A DNA stretch of 64,000 nt from Acidovorax_G lacteus (GTDB lineage: Bacteria > Pseudomonadota > Gammaproteobacteria > Burkholderiales > Burkholderiaceae_C), in contig NZ_BAABEX010000013.1 of assembly GCF_039540375.1 (NCBI RefSeq), positions 1 through 64,000 of the forward strand, written 5' to 3'. Positions 45,988 to 56,126 of the stretch are shown one piece after another. Below the pieces are notes generated by a model, which was given only the letters and a program-made list of their open reading frames with translations, was not told the DNA's origin and made no database searches. A program made the position numbers and the translations under genes. How positions within the stretch are numbered: the stretch's first letter is position 1; each line of letters begins with the position of its first letter.

Positions 45988-47223
45988 ATGCAGACCCAAC
46001 TTGCTCCCGAATATCAGGCCCGTGAAGACGGGCGGGCCGCCGAGTCCATCTTGCGCCAGTGCGTGCACTGTGGCTTTTGTACCGCCACCTGTCCCACCTA
46101 CCAACTACTGGGCGATGAGCTTGACGGGCCGCGTGGCCGCATCTATCTCATCAAGCAGGTGCTGGAAGGTGCCGAGCCCACGCGCAAGACGCAATTGCAC
46201 CTGGACCGCTGCCTGACCTGCCGCAACTGCGAAAGCACCTGCCCCAGTGGTGTGCAGTACGGCCATCTGGTCGACATCGGCCGCAAGATCGTGGATGAAA
46301 AAGTCCCCCGCCCTGCCCGCGAGAAGGCGGTGCGCTGGGTGTTGAAGGAAGGGCTTCCCTCGCCGCTGTTCGGCCCCGCCATGAAGGTTGGGCAGGCCGT
46401 GCGCGGTCTGCTGCCGGAAAGCCTGCAGGCCAAGGTGCCCGCCGCCCGGCCGGCTGGCCGCCTGCCCGGGCGCAGGCATGCGCGCAAGGTGATCCTACTC
46501 AGGGGCTGCGTGCAGCCCGCGATGATGCCGTCCATCCATGCGGCCACCGCGCGCGTGCTTGATGCGGTAGGCATCGAGTCGCTGGTGGCCGACAACGCGG
46601 GTTGCTGTGGCGCGGTGAAGTTCCACCTCAACGACCAGGACGGTGGTCTGGCCCAGATGCGCGCCAACATCGACGCCTGGTGGCCCCTGGTGGAACAGCC
46701 AGGCGTAGAGGCGTTGGTGATGAACGCCTCGGGGTGCGGCGTGACCGTGAAGGAATACGGCCATCTGCTGGAACACGACCCGGCCTATGCCGAGAAAGCG
46801 CGCCGCATCAGCGCCCTTACGCGCGATCTTTCCGAGCTGCTGCCCGAGATTGCAGACGCCTTGCAGGGGCGTGTGCAGCCTCCGGCCGGGCCCTTGGTGT
46901 TTCACCCGCCCTGTACCTTGCAGCATGGCCAGAAGCTGCGTGGCGGCGTGGAGCAGTATCTGACGCGTCTGGGGTTCCGCCTGCGTGCCGCACCGCGCGA
47001 GGCCCATCTGTGCTGCGGCTCGGCTGGCACTTACTCGGTGCTGCAACCCGAGATCGCGACCACGCTGCGCGACCGCAAGCTGGACGTGCTGGCCGAGGCC
47101 TGGCCGGGCGAGGCACCCACCGCCGTGCTGTCGGCGAACATCGGCTGCATCACCCACTTGCAAAGTGGCACCGATGTGCCGGTGCGCCATTGGGTAGAGC
47201 TGCTCGACCAGGCGCTTGCCTGA
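45988..47223 (+). CDS. glcF: Glycolate oxidase iron-sulfur subunit GlcF
   Basis: A 411-residue subunit with two 4Fe-4S clusters, CVHCGFCTATCP and CLTCRNCESTCP (residues about 24-90). Two CCG-type domains follow (DNAGCCGAVKF and CCGSAGTYSVL), which bind a further cofactor in related proteins. It passes electrons from the GlcD/GlcE flavins to the quinone pool. AAGG lies before the ATG. An in-frame codon 34 residues upstream overlaps glcE and is not the start. Confidence 0.94.
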   Translation: MQTQLAPEYQAREDGRAAESILRQCVHCGFCTATCPTYQLLGDELDGPRGRIYLIKQVLEGAEPTRKTQLHLDRCLTCRNCESTCPSGVQYGHLVDIGRKIVDEKVPRPAREKAVRWVLKEGLPSPLFGPAMKVGQAVRGLLPESLQAKVPAARPAGRLPGRRHARKVILLRGCVQPAMMPSIHAATARVLDAVGIESLVADNAGCCGAVKFHLNDQDGGLAQMRANIDAWWPLVEQPGVEALVMNASGCGVTVKEYGHLLEHDPAYAEKARRISALTRDLSELLPEIADALQGRVQPPAGPLVFHPPCTLQHGQKLRGGVEQYLTRLGFRLRAAPREAHLCCGSAGTYSVLQPEIATTLRDRKLDVLAEAWPGEAPTAVLSANIGCITHLQSGTDVPVRHWVELLDQALA

Positions 47224-47308
47224 GCCACCGTCGCCGCGCGCGGGGCGGCGGGCCGTGGGCGCTTGCTGGCATGATGCGGGGTTTTGTTGCCCCACCTGTG
47301 CGTTGGCC

Positions 47309-48079
47309 ATGACCGATACCGCCCTGCCTGTTTCTCCTTCTGCCGAGCCCACTGCGCCTGCGTCTGCAGCGCCTTCCACTCCGCGTGGCCCGGCGCGCGG
47401 CCGGGGGCGCCGCACAACGCCTGCCGGGGCTCCGATGGCCGATGGACCGTTGGCTCAGCGCCCCGTACGCCGTGGCCCCCCCTTGCTGGAGCAACTCGCG
47501 GTGCTGTATCCGCAGCTCTTTGGCGCGGTGGTCAGGCCGCTCAAGCGGGGCGTTTTCCAGGATCTGATGGAGGCGCACCCAGGCCTGTTTGCCCGCGACG
47601 AGCTGAAGGCGGCACTGGGTTGGCACACGCGTTCCACGCGCTACCTGCAGGCTGTGGCCGAAGGCCAGCGCCGGCACGACCTGTCAGGCCAGCCGGTCGA
47701 GGACATGGCCCCCGAGCACGTGCACCACGCGCTGCTTGAAGTGTTCCGTCGCCGCAAGCCGCGCGAAGGTGAGGATCTGGCCGCCAAGCTGCGTCGCCGC
47801 CTGATCCAGGCGTTCGAGGCATCGGGTCTGACCCGCGAAGACTATGTGGCCCGTGTCGGTCATCGTGACGCACAGGCTCAGGCACAGCTAGATGAGGCGC
47901 TGGCGGAATGGGCCGAGCGGGCTGCAAAAGACGAAGCACTGCTACGCGCCTTCGAGAGCAGCGAACAGACGACAGAAGCGTTTGCCGAGATGTATGGATT
48001 GCCTCTGGGTGCGACCCAGCAAACGCTGGAGCGCGCGCGTCGGCTGCGCGAGCGCCAGCCGGCACCAGCCGTCCACTGA
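47309..48079 (+). CDS. ProQ/FinO domain RNA-binding protein
   Basis: A 256-residue protein. Residues 1-55 are Ala/Pro/Arg-rich and flexible. The ProQ/FinO domain covers about 60-165 (LYPQLFGAVVRPLKRGVFQDL and ALGWHTRSTRYLQAVAEG). A C-terminal charged coiled segment follows. FinO-domain proteins bind structured small RNAs and mRNA 3' ends as chaperones. It is probably transcribed on its own or with glcF (85-base gap). Confidence 0.88.
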   Translation: MTDTALPVSPSAEPTAPASAAPSTPRGPARGRGRRTTPAGAPMADGPLAQRPVRRGPPLLEQLAVLYPQLFGAVVRPLKRGVFQDLMEAHPGLFARDELKAALGWHTRSTRYLQAVAEGQRRHDLSGQPVEDMAPEHVHHALLEVFRRRKPREGEDLAAKLRRRLIQAFEASGLTREDYVARVGHRDAQAQAQLDEALAEWAERAAKDEALLRAFESSEQTTEAFAEMYGLPLGATQQTLERARRLRERQPAPAVH

Positions 48080-48276
48080 GCCATTCAGATCGCTTGGCCC
48101 CGCATCCCTGGGGGGTTTGCGGCGCGCGTGGCGGCGGCGTACGATGCGGTGCAACAGGCCCAGCAAGGCAGGATGGACCTGACGCTTCGCGGGCACTGCC
48201 AGTTCGTTCGGCTTTCTCGCAGTAGGCGCGGCCTGTTCCCAGGCCATGAGGTGCCGGTTTCTTGCAAGGAAGGTTT

Positions 48277-49263
48277 TTGTCCCTGTCCTCTACTCCGTCC
48301 GCGTCGGTGGTCGATGCACTGGGCGACCTGTCCGGGCTCCGCGACTTTGTGTCGGCGGGCCGGGCGGTGCTGGCCTTTCTGCGCGAGCGGCTGGGCTTTG
48401 GGCTCTGGATGCTCACACGCACGCAGGGTGACGACTGGATCGTGCTGCAGACCGAGGATCAAGCCTACGGCGTTCAGCCAGGCAGTGTGTTCCGATGGGC
48501 CGATTCGTTTTGTTCGCGCATGGTACGGGGGGACGGCCCCCGCGTGGCCCCGGACTCTGATTTTGTGCCCGCCTACGCGGCAATGCCCATACGCCAGGAT
48601 CTGCCCATCCGGGCCTACATCGGTGTGCCGCTCACTTACCCCGATGGCACATTGTTTGGCACGCTCTGCGCGATTGATCCGGACGTGCAGCCCGATGCCA
48701 TCCGGCAGGAACAGGCCCTGATTGAGCTGCTGGCGGCGTTGCTCAGCACCTTGTTGCACCATGAGCTTCGCCTTGCCCAGGAAATGCGCCGAAGCGAGCG
48801 TCTGCACCTGGAGGCAATGACCGATGCGCTCACCGGACTGCTCAATCGGCGGGCCTGGGACCAGCTGCTGGACCGTGAGGAAGACCGTTGCCGCCGCTAC
48901 GGTCACGCGGCGGCTGTATTCGTGATCGATCTGGATCGGCTGAAGGCGGTCAACGACCGCCAGGGGCATGCGGCAGGCGATGCGCTCATCGTGGCGGCCG
49001 CATCAGCCCTGCAATCCGTCACACGGGACTTTGATGTGCTGGCCCGGCTCGGGGGCGATGAGTTCGGTCTCGTGGCCGTCGAATGCGATGCCCCGGGTGC
49101 GCACCAGTTGCATGAGAGGCTGCTCACGGCCCTTCAGTCGGCCGGGGTCGAGGCCTCGGTTGGGTTGGCGCTGCGACACCCCCCCCACGGACTGGCCCAG
49201 GCCTGGGCAGACGCGGACAAGACAATGCTGGCCCACAAGCGCGAGCGCAGCCGGGGGCGTTGA
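48277..49263 (+). CDS. Diguanylate cyclase with N-terminal GAF domain
   Basis: A 328-residue signalling protein. A GAF domain (about 15-165) is followed by a short helical linker and a GGDEF domain (about 180-325). The active site RLGGDEFGLV is intact and the inhibitory I-site RDFD (RxxD) is present five residues before GGDEF, so it should make c-di-GMP with product feedback. The start is a TTG at 48277 placed 6 bases after AAGGA. Another TTG five codons earlier is possible. No membrane segment is seen, so it is cytosolic, and its signal is unknown. Confidence 0.9.
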   Translation: MSLSSTPSASVVDALGDLSGLRDFVSAGRAVLAFLRERLGFGLWMLTRTQGDDWIVLQTEDQAYGVQPGSVFRWADSFCSRMVRGDGPRVAPDSDFVPAYAAMPIRQDLPIRAYIGVPLTYPDGTLFGTLCAIDPDVQPDAIRQEQALIELLAALLSTLLHHELRLAQEMRRSERLHLEAMTDALTGLLNRRAWDQLLDREEDRCRRYGHAAAVFVIDLDRLKAVNDRQGHAAGDALIVAAASALQSVTRDFDVLARLGGDEFGLVAVECDAPGAHQLHERLLTALQSAGVEASVGLALRHPPHGLAQAWADADKTMLAHKRERSRGR

Positions 49264-49282
49264 TACCGCTGCCGGCCCGCAG

Positions 49283-49768
<486 letters not shown>

Positions 49769-49849
49769 GGCAGCAGTGCAGACAAAAGCCCATCGTAGGG
49801 CGCGGCAGACGGCGCGTGGCGCGTGGGGTCTTGAGTCTGCGGTCCAGGC

Positions 49850-50740
49850 TCAGGCGGGTGTGCGCCGTATCGGGGCAACTGCCAGCAGCGCAGCGCCCAC
49901 AATGCACGCACCGCCCAGTGCGGTGCGCAGATCCGGAGCGGCGGCGCCCAGTGCCACGGCCGAGGCGCTTGCGAACACCACTTCCGACAGCATGACCAGC
50001 GCCGTGGTGCCAGCCGGCAGCCGCGCGGCGCCGTACTGCAGCGCTTGGTTACCAACAATGAACGCGGCCGCCAGGCCCAGTGCAACCAGCACCCAGCCCC
50101 AGGCGGGCTCGGGCAAGCCAGGCAACGTACCCCAGGCTGTGCCGAGCAGTGCCGCCATACCCGGCAGGACCATGCAGCCGCCGAACATCGCCAGCATGCG
50201 CGCATCGCCGGGCACCGCCTGCAGCCGCCGCAGCGTGACGTTGGTGAACGCGAAGCCCAGGCCGCCCACCAACGCCAGGGCGTCGGCCAGCGACAGGCCC
50301 TGCAGAAGGCGCGTCCACTGAGCGTCGGCGGGCACCACCACCAGCACCACTCCGGCAAACGCCAGGGCCAGGCGCAGCAGTGCAGGCGCGGTCGGGCGTT
50401 CGCCCAGCAGCCGCCAGGCCAGCAGCACCGACCAGGCCGGCATCAGGTAGAACAGCAGCACCACGCGCACCACGTCGCCCACCGTCACCGCCCAGTTGAA
50501 GCACAGATTGGTCAGGCCCGCGCTCAGGGCCAGCCACCACAGTGCAGGGTACGCACGGGCCGCGGTCCATGCTGTGCGCCGCGCCAGCAGCAGCACCCCC
50601 AGGGCCACCACGTAGAGCAAGGCCGTGCCCCAGAGCGGGTGGACCCCGGAGCCATGCAACTGGCGAAACGGCCACCACGACAGCCCCCATACGAAGGCGT
50701 TGAAGACCAAGGCGACAACCGGCAGCAGGTGGTGGGTCAC
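49850..50740 (-). CDS. EamA (DMT) family transporter
   Basis: A 296-residue inner-membrane protein with ten hydrophobic helices in two EamA repeats (VALVFNAFVWGLSWWPFRQL at the start; NQALQYGAARLPAGTTALVM in the second). Family members export or import amino acids and metabolites, and the substrate here is unknown. The GTG at 50740 gives the normal family length. Upstream in-frame ATG codons would overlap lplT and add a polar tail, so they are rejected. Confidence 0.85.
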   Translation of the reverse strand: MTHHLLPVVALVFNAFVWGLSWWPFRQLHGSGVHPLWGTALLYVVALGVLLLARRTAWTAARAYPALWWLALSAGLTNLCFNWAVTVGDVVRVVLLFYLMPAWSVLLAWRLLGERPTAPALLRLALAFAGVVLVVVPADAQWTRLLQGLSLADALALVGGLGFAFTNVTLRRLQAVPGDARMLAMFGGCMVLPGMAALLGTAWGTLPGLPEPAWGWVLVALGLAAAFIVGNQALQYGAARLPAGTTALVMLSEVVFASASAVALGAAAPDLRTALGGACIVGAALLAVAPIRRTPA

Positions 50741-50784
50741 ACAGGGCTGGGTGCAGTGCGGTCCGGCGCTGGGCCGAACGCCGT

Positions 50785-52089
50785 TCAGTGGTGGGTATCG
50801 TGCCGCGCGATCTGCAGCAGGTGCTCCAGCTGTTCGCTGTGGTGCACCGTGTTGTGCTGGTGCCAGCGCTGGATCAGCCACATGGTGCCAGCCACCACGA
50901 TGCCAAAGGCCGTGATGGCACCGAAGGCCGAGAGTCCGAACATGGTGGACAGCGCGTAGAACGCGCCCAGGCCCAGAATGCAGGCTTGCTCGTTGAAGTT
51001 TTGCACGGCAATCGAGCGGCCCGCGCCCATCAGGTTGTGGCCGCGGTGCTGGAGCAGCGCGTTCATGGGCACGACCAGGAAGCCGCCCAGGCCACCCAGC
51101 AGGATCAGGAAGGGGACCGCCACCCAGACATTGGAGATGACGTTCATGAGGATCACAAGCAGCCCCATGGCGATGCCCAGCGGGATCACGCGCGTGGCCA
51201 TGTCCAGGCGCATGCGCATGGACGCCACCACCGCGCCCACGGCCGTGCCGATGGCCACCACGCCTACCAGGGCCGAAGCCTGCGTGGTGCTATAGCCCAG
51301 GGCAGCGGCGCTCCAGGCCAGCACGATGTAGCGCAGGTTGCCTGATACGCCCCAGAACAGCGTCGTGGTCGATAGCGAGATCTGGCCGAGCTTGTCGTTC
51401 CACAGGCGCTTGTTGCAGCCCCAGAAGTCGGGGATCAACGCCAGCGCATTGGCCAGCGCGCTGCGCGACGGGTCGCTGCGCATGGGACGCATCTCCACGC
51501 CGGTGTGCGGGATGCGGGTGTTGAACCAGGCGGCGATCGCGTACACCGCAATCAACGACGCGATGGCGGCTTCGGGTGCGGTGTCAATGCCGGTGGTGAT
51601 CATGGGCAGGTCGATCGACAGCAGCGAGCCTGCGAGCGCAGGGCCCACGAGCTGGCCGCCCAGCAGCACGCCCAGAATGATCGACGCGATGGTCAGGCCC
51701 TCAATCCAGCCGTTGGCCTTGACGAGCTGCGAAGCGGGCAGCAGTTCAGTGAGGATGCCGTACTTGGCGGGCGAGTAGGCCGCTGCGCCCAAACCCACCA
51801 CCGCATAGGCCACCAGCGGGTGCGTGCCGAAGAGCATCATCAGGCAGCCGACCACCTTGATCGCATTGCTGACGAACATGACCTTGCCTTTGGGCAGGCT
51901 GTCGGCAAAAGCGCCCACGAAGGGCGCCAAGATCACATAGAACAACGCGAACATCGGCACCAGGGCCGCGCGTTGCCATTCGGGGGCTCCGCCGGTGCGC
52001 AGCAGTTCCACGGCCGCGACGAAGAGGGCATTGTCGGCCAGCGAGCTGAAAAACTGCGCCGACATGATGGTGTAGAAACCGCGCTTCAT
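50785..52089 (-). CDS. lplT: Lysophospholipid transporter LplT
   Basis: A 434-residue major facilitator protein that flips lysophospholipids into the inner leaflet for re-acylation. The N-terminus MKRGFYTIMSAQFFSSLADN and the loop VGLGAAAYSPAKYGILTELL are typical. Twelve hydrophobic segments are visible. The usual partner Aas (acyltransferase) is not adjacent. The gene is divergent from alr with a 131-base gap. Confidence 0.93.
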   Translation of the reverse strand: MKRGFYTIMSAQFFSSLADNALFVAAVELLRTGGAPEWQRAALVPMFALFYVILAPFVGAFADSLPKGKVMFVSNAIKVVGCLMMLFGTHPLVAYAVVGLGAAAYSPAKYGILTELLPASQLVKANGWIEGLTIASIILGVLLGGQLVGPALAGSLLSIDLPMITTGIDTAPEAAIASLIAVYAIAAWFNTRIPHTGVEMRPMRSDPSRSALANALALIPDFWGCNKRLWNDKLGQISLSTTTLFWGVSGNLRYIVLAWSAAALGYSTTQASALVGVVAIGTAVGAVVASMRMRLDMATRVIPLGIAMGLLVILMNVISNVWVAVPFLILLGGLGGFLVVPMNALLQHRGHNLMGAGRSIAVQNFNEQACILGLGAFYALSTMFGLSAFGAITAFGIVVAGTMWLIQRWHQHNTVHHSEQLEHLLQIARHDTHH

Positions 52090-52220
52090 CGAAAGGCTGT
52101 GGACATCAGCGGCGCTGATGCCGTGTGAAAGATAGGGACCGGGCGAAAACGACAGGCGGTTATATCACGGGGTCCAGCGGCGTCGGTGCCAGAATCCCGC
52201 CATTCGACCCGGTACTTTCC

Positions 52221-53345
52221 ATGCCCCGCCCGATCCACGCCACCATCCACACCACCGCCCTGCGCCACAACCTAGCCCGCGTGCGCCACGCCACGCCCGA
52301 TGCCCGCGTCTGGGCCGTCGTCAAGGCCAATGCCTACGGGCACGGCATCGAGCGTGTGTTTGAAGCGCTGCGCGGTGCCGACGGCTTTGCGCTGCTCGAC
52401 CTGGCCGAGGCCGAGCGCGTGCGCCACCTGGGCTGGCGCGGGCCCATCCTGCTGCTTGAAGGCGTGTTCGAGCCGCGCGACCTGGAGCTGTGCTCGCGCC
52501 TGTCGCTGTGGCATGCGGTGCACTGCGACGAGCAGATCGACATGCTGGCCGCGCACAAGACGCAGGTGCCGCACCGCGTGTTCCTCAAGCTGAACTCGGG
52601 CATGAACCGCCTGGGCTTTGCGCCGCAGCGCTACCGCAGCGCCTGGGCGCGGCTGAATGCGCTGCCGCAGGTGGACGAGATTTCGCACATGACGCACTTC
52701 AGCGACGCCGACGGCCCGCGCGGCATTGCCCACCAGGTGCAGGCCTTTGCCACGGCCGTGCAAGACCTGCCCGGCGAGCGCAGCCTGAGCAACAGCGCCG
52801 CCGTGCTGCGCCATGCCCAGGCCCCCGAGGTGCGGGCCGACTGGGTGCGCGCAGGCATCGTGCTGTACGGCAGTGCGCCCGACCACCCCGAGCACGACGT
52901 CGGCCACTGGCACCTGCAGCCCACCATGACGCTGGCCACGCGCCTGATCGGCACGCAACAGCTCCAGCCCGGTGACACCGTGGGCTACGGCTCGCGCTTC
53001 ACGGCCGAGCAGCCCATGCGCATCGGCATTGCGGCCTGCGGCTATGCCGACGGCTACCCGCGCCACTGCGGCACCGGCACGCCGGTGCTGGTGAACGGCG
53101 TGCGCACGCGCACCGTGGGCCGCGTGAGCATGGACATGCTGGCCGTGGACCTGGCCCCGCTGGACGCCGCAGGTGTGCCCGCCGGGGTGGGCAGCGAAGT
53201 CACGCTCTGGGGCGCAAGCCGCAGCGGCGCCGTGCTGCCCATCGACGACGTGGCACAGGCGGCCGGCACCATTGGCTACGAGCTGATGTGCGCGCTGGCG
53301 CAGCGCGTGCCCGTGGTGGTCGAACCGGACGCTCCCGCGGCATGA
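52221..53345 (+). CDS. alr: Alanine racemase
   Basis: A 374-residue PLP enzyme making D-alanine for peptidoglycan. The Schiff-base lysine is in VVKANAYGHG (residues about 33-42), and the second catalytic Tyr is in VGYGSRFTAE. LNSGMNRLGF and VGRVSMDMLAVD are the other family blocks. The ATG at 52221 gives the standard N-terminus. The last 4 bases overlap the next gene. Confidence 0.95.
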   Translation: MPRPIHATIHTTALRHNLARVRHATPDARVWAVVKANAYGHGIERVFEALRGADGFALLDLAEAERVRHLGWRGPILLLEGVFEPRDLELCSRLSLWHAVHCDEQIDMLAAHKTQVPHRVFLKLNSGMNRLGFAPQRYRSAWARLNALPQVDEISHMTHFSDADGPRGIAHQVQAFATAVQDLPGERSLSNSAAVLRHAQAPEVRADWVRAGIVLYGSAPDHPEHDVGHWHLQPTMTLATRLIGTQQLQPGDTVGYGSRFTAEQPMRIGIAACGYADGYPRHCGTGTPVLVNGVRTRTVGRVSMDMLAVDLAPLDAAGVPAGVGSEVTLWGASRSGAVLPIDDVAQAAGTIGYELMCALAQRVPVVVEPDAPAA

Positions 53346-54166
53346 GCCGCCCAACCCCCGCATCGAAGCGGCGCTCGGGCTGGCGTGGTATGCGCCTGCC
53401 CAGCACTGTCTCGCTGGCCGACCAGCTGCGCCAGCGCCATGCGCTGCGCCTGCACGGCCTGCTGATCGGCGCATTCGTCATGGCGGTGATGGCCGCATCG
53501 GCCGCGCTGCTGCGCGTGCTGGGGGTGGAGGCGCTGGCCTGGCGCTACGCGCTCACGCTGGCGCTGGGCTACGGCGCCTACCTGCTGGTGCTGCGCTGGT
53601 GGGCCGAACGTCTGGTGCGCCCGGACGACGGCCGACGCGACAGCGGCTGGGACGGCGACCTGCCCGACCTGAGCTGGTCATCCGGCCGGGGCTGTGAGCC
53701 TGGCTCGGCCCCTGTGCCTGGGCGCGGCGCGGTCGATCTGGGCGACCTGGGCCGCGACGCCGCGGCCGATGTGGCCAGCGAGGGCGGCAGCCTGCTGGCC
53801 GATGCCGCCGGATCGGCCGCCAGCGCGCTGGGCGACAGCGACGAAGGCGCGGTGGTCGTGGTGCCGGTGATCGCCATCTTCGTGATCGGCACCCTGCTGG
53901 TCATGGGCGCGGGTTCGCTGGCCTGGCTGTTTTTCGGCACCGACGCGCTCTTGGCCGTGGCGGTGGAGCTGGCGTTTTCCTTCACCGCCGCGCGTGCGGC
54001 CATGGGGGTGGAGCGCGCGGGCTGGCTGCAGGCCGCGGTGCGCCTGACCTGGAAGCCCATGCTCGGCGCGCTGCTGTGCGCCGTGGCCCTGGGCGCAGCC
54101 ATCGACCACTACCTGCCCGGCACGGGTTCGCTGCTGGGCGCGCTGCGGCATCTGCAGGGCCTGTAG
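53342..54166 (+). CDS. Membrane protein of unknown function coupled to alr
   Basis: A 274-residue protein. The ATG overlaps the alr stop (ATGA). Two helices near residues 38-85 are followed by a polar, Gly/Ala/Asp-rich loop (about 90-175) and then two or three helices (VVVVPVIAIFVIGTLLVMGA; LAWLFFGTDALLAVAVELAF; LGALLCAVALGAAIDHYL). I recognise no family motif. The tight coupling suggests a cell-envelope role, but this is only positional. Confidence 0.75.
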   Translation: MSRPTPASKRRSGWRGMRLPSTVSLADQLRQRHALRLHGLLIGAFVMAVMAASAALLRVLGVEALAWRYALTLALGYGAYLLVLRWWAERLVRPDDGRRDSGWDGDLPDLSWSSGRGCEPGSAPVPGRGAVDLGDLGRDAAADVASEGGSLLADAAGSAASALGDSDEGAVVVVPVIAIFVIGTLLVMGAGSLAWLFFGTDALLAVAVELAFSFTAARAAMGVERAGWLQAAVRLTWKPMLGALLCAVALGAAIDHYLPGTGSLLGALRHLQGL

Positions 54167-54186
54167 CGATCGGCCTGTCGGGCGAG

Positions 54187-54216
54187 TTTGCTATTAATTT
54201 AATAGCTGCTCGTGCT
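54187..54216 (+). repeat. Dispersed intergenic repeat, copy 7
   Basis: TTTGCTATTAATTTAATAGC then TGCTCGTGCT. It continues with TTTAGCGACCAAAAAGGCTT, the reverse-strand counterpart of the flank of copy 1. It lies between convergent genes. Confidence 0.7.
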
Positions 54217-54258
54217 CTGCTTTGCTGGTTTAGCGACCAAAAAGGCTTGAAAACCGGG

Positions 54259-54285
54259 CCTGCAGGCTATCGGGTGGCCTGCAGG
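54259..54285. terminator. Hairpin terminator between convergent genes
   Basis: CCTGCAGGC-N9-GCCTGCAGG. On the minus strand it is followed by CCCGGTTTTC, so it can end the LysR gene transcript. Confidence 0.55.
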
Positions 54286-54396
54286 GCTTCTTGCGCTGGA
54301 TGGGATGGCGGCATGTGCAGGAGGGGGGCTGGTGCGGCAGCGCGCGGGCCTTCAATACGCCGCCTGGCGGCTGCCCGCCCTGGGTGTGCCGCCCCT

Positions 54397-55302
54397 TCAG
54401 GCTGCCTGCAGCGCCTGCGCCGCGGCCTGGCGGATGGCCTCGGTCAGCCCCTGCAGCGTTGGCGCGTGCAGCCGCCAGCATTGCCAGAACAGCGGCACAT
54501 CCACCGGCGCGCCGGGCCGCAATTCGGCCAGGCCATGCGCTGCGGGGCCGCCGTGCAGCAGCCCGTCGGGCACCATGCCCCAGCCCATGCCCGCCTGCGC
54601 GGCCCGCACAAAGCCTTCGGGCGAGGGCAGCCAGTGCACGGGTGGCTGCAGCGCGCGGCGGGTGATGCGGCGCAAGAACACGTGCTGCAAGCCGTCCTTG
54701 CGGTTGAACACCAGCATGGGTGCGCGCGCCAGGTGGGCCGCATCCACCGCGCCGCCCGGAAAGTGCTGTGCCATGAAGCCCGGACTGGCCACGGCGCGGT
54801 AGCGCATGGTGCCTAAAGCGTGCACCTCGCAGCCCTGCACGGCGCGGGGCTCGGCCGTCACGGTGCCGATGACGCGGCCCTCGCGCAGCAGGTCGGACGA
54901 ATGGTCCTGGTCTTCCACCAGCACATCAAACGTGGTGCCGGGCAGCGCCTGCTGCGCGGCCGCCAGCGCGGCAATGAACCAGGTGACCAGCGAATCGGCG
55001 TTCACGCCCACGGCCAGGTGGGCGCCGTGGGCGCCGCCCGCCTCCGGGGCCGCGCCCAGCGTGCGCAGGGTGTCGGCCTCGCTCAGGGCCACCTGCCGGG
55101 CGTGGCGCAGCAGCGCCTGGCCCGCTGCCGTGGCCTGGCAGGGGCTGCTGCGCTGTACCAGCACCTGGCCCAGGCGTTCTTCGAGCAGCTTCACGCGCTG
55201 CGACACCGCCGAGCGCGTGACATGCAGCGTGGCGGCGGCTTTCTCGAAGCTGCCTTCGCGAACCACGGCGGCAAAAGCTGCCAGCTGGGATGAGTCGAGC
55301 AT
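54397..55302 (-). CDS. ArgP/LysG-type LysR regulator
   Basis: A 301-residue LysR protein resembling ArgP (IciA). The winged helix is VVREGSFEKAAATLHVTRSA followed by VSQRVKLLEERLG. The C-terminal effector domain ends in QAAAQALQAA. ArgP and LysG activate export of arginine and lysine. This gene is divergent from a LysE-family exporter (73-base gap), so that pairing supports the call. Confidence 0.9.
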   Translation of the reverse strand: MLDSSQLAAFAAVVREGSFEKAAATLHVTRSAVSQRVKLLEERLGQVLVQRSSPCQATAAGQALLRHARQVALSEADTLRTLGAAPEAGGAHGAHLAVGVNADSLVTWFIAALAAAQQALPGTTFDVLVEDQDHSSDLLREGRVIGTVTAEPRAVQGCEVHALGTMRYRAVASPGFMAQHFPGGAVDAAHLARAPMLVFNRKDGLQHVFLRRITRRALQPPVHWLPSPEGFVRAAQAGMGWGMVPDGLLHGGPAAHGLAELRPGAPVDVPLFWQCWRLHAPTLQGLTEAIRQAAAQALQAA

Positions 55303-55375
55303 GCGTGAAAATGGCTAACGGATCGCAAAAAAGTATAGCTGGCGTAACGAGGCGCCGCCCCCTAGCATGCGCGGC

Positions 55376-56005
55376 ATGAATCCGTCAGACCTGCTGGCCG
55401 CCGCGGCCGCCCACGGCTTTACCGCCGCCGTCGCGCTGATCGTCGCCATCGGCGCCCAGAACGCCTTTGTGCTGCGCCAGGGCCTGCGCGGCGAGCATGT
55501 GGGCACCGTGGTTGCGCTGTGCGCGTTGTCGGATGCGCTGCTCATCCAGGTGGGGGTCTGGGGCCTGGGCGCGCTCACCAGCGCGGTGCCTGCACTGGCG
55601 CAGGCGGCCCGCTGGCTGGGGGCGGCCTTCTTGCTGTGGTACGCCAGCCTGGCGCTGCGCCGGGCGCTGCGCCCGCAGGCGCTCACGGCCACGGCCAGCG
55701 GCACTGGCGCGCCCTGGGGCCAGGTGGTGGGTACCACGCTGGCGCTCACCTGGCTCAACCCGCATGTGTACCTCGACACCGTGGTACTACTGGGCACGTT
55801 GGCCAGCCCCTACGCTGCGCCGGGCAAGCTGGCGTTTGCGCTGGGCGCATCCATGGCCAGCCTGTGCTGGTTCGTGCTGCTGGGGCAGGGCGCACGGCGC
55901 CTGGCGCCCTGGTTTGCGCAGCCGCGTGCCTGGCAGTGGCTCGATGGCGGCATTGCGCTCACGATGGCGCTGCTCGCGGTGTCGTTGATGGCCGGTGTGC
56001 TCTGA
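55376..56005 (+). CDS. argO: LysE/ArgO family amino acid exporter
   Basis: A 209-residue inner-membrane protein with six helices and the family signature GAQNAFVLRQGLRGEHVG (about residues 26-43) plus LTWLNPHVYLDTVVLLG. It exports arginine or lysine. The start at 55376 matches the family, and an ATG at 55367 is also in frame. A TATAGC hexamer lies about 40 bases upstream. A terminator hairpin follows at 56098. Confidence 0.9.
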   Translation: MNPSDLLAAAAAHGFTAAVALIVAIGAQNAFVLRQGLRGEHVGTVVALCALSDALLIQVGVWGLGALTSAVPALAQAARWLGAAFLLWYASLALRRALRPQALTATASGTGAPWGQVVGTTLALTWLNPHVYLDTVVLLGTLASPYAAPGKLAFALGASMASLCWFVLLGQGARRLAPWFAQPRAWQWLDGGIALTMALLAVSLMAGVL

Positions 56006-56097
56006 GCGCAGCGGGCCGCGGCGCATATCCATACAACGACAAATTCGTTCCTTCTGCAGCGTGGCTGCAGGATGATGCGGGCACGTTCCAACCTTTG

Positions 56098-56120
56098 GCC
56101 GCCCGCGGGGCGGCTTTTTT
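56098..56120 (+). terminator. Terminator-like hairpin just before the binding-protein gene
   Basis: GCCGCCC-GC-GGGGCGGC followed by six T. It ends the exporter transcript, but its T-run is only 6 bases from the ATG of the next gene, so that gene has no Shine-Dalgarno site in the usual place. Confidence 0.75.
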
Positions 56121-56126
56121 GACACC

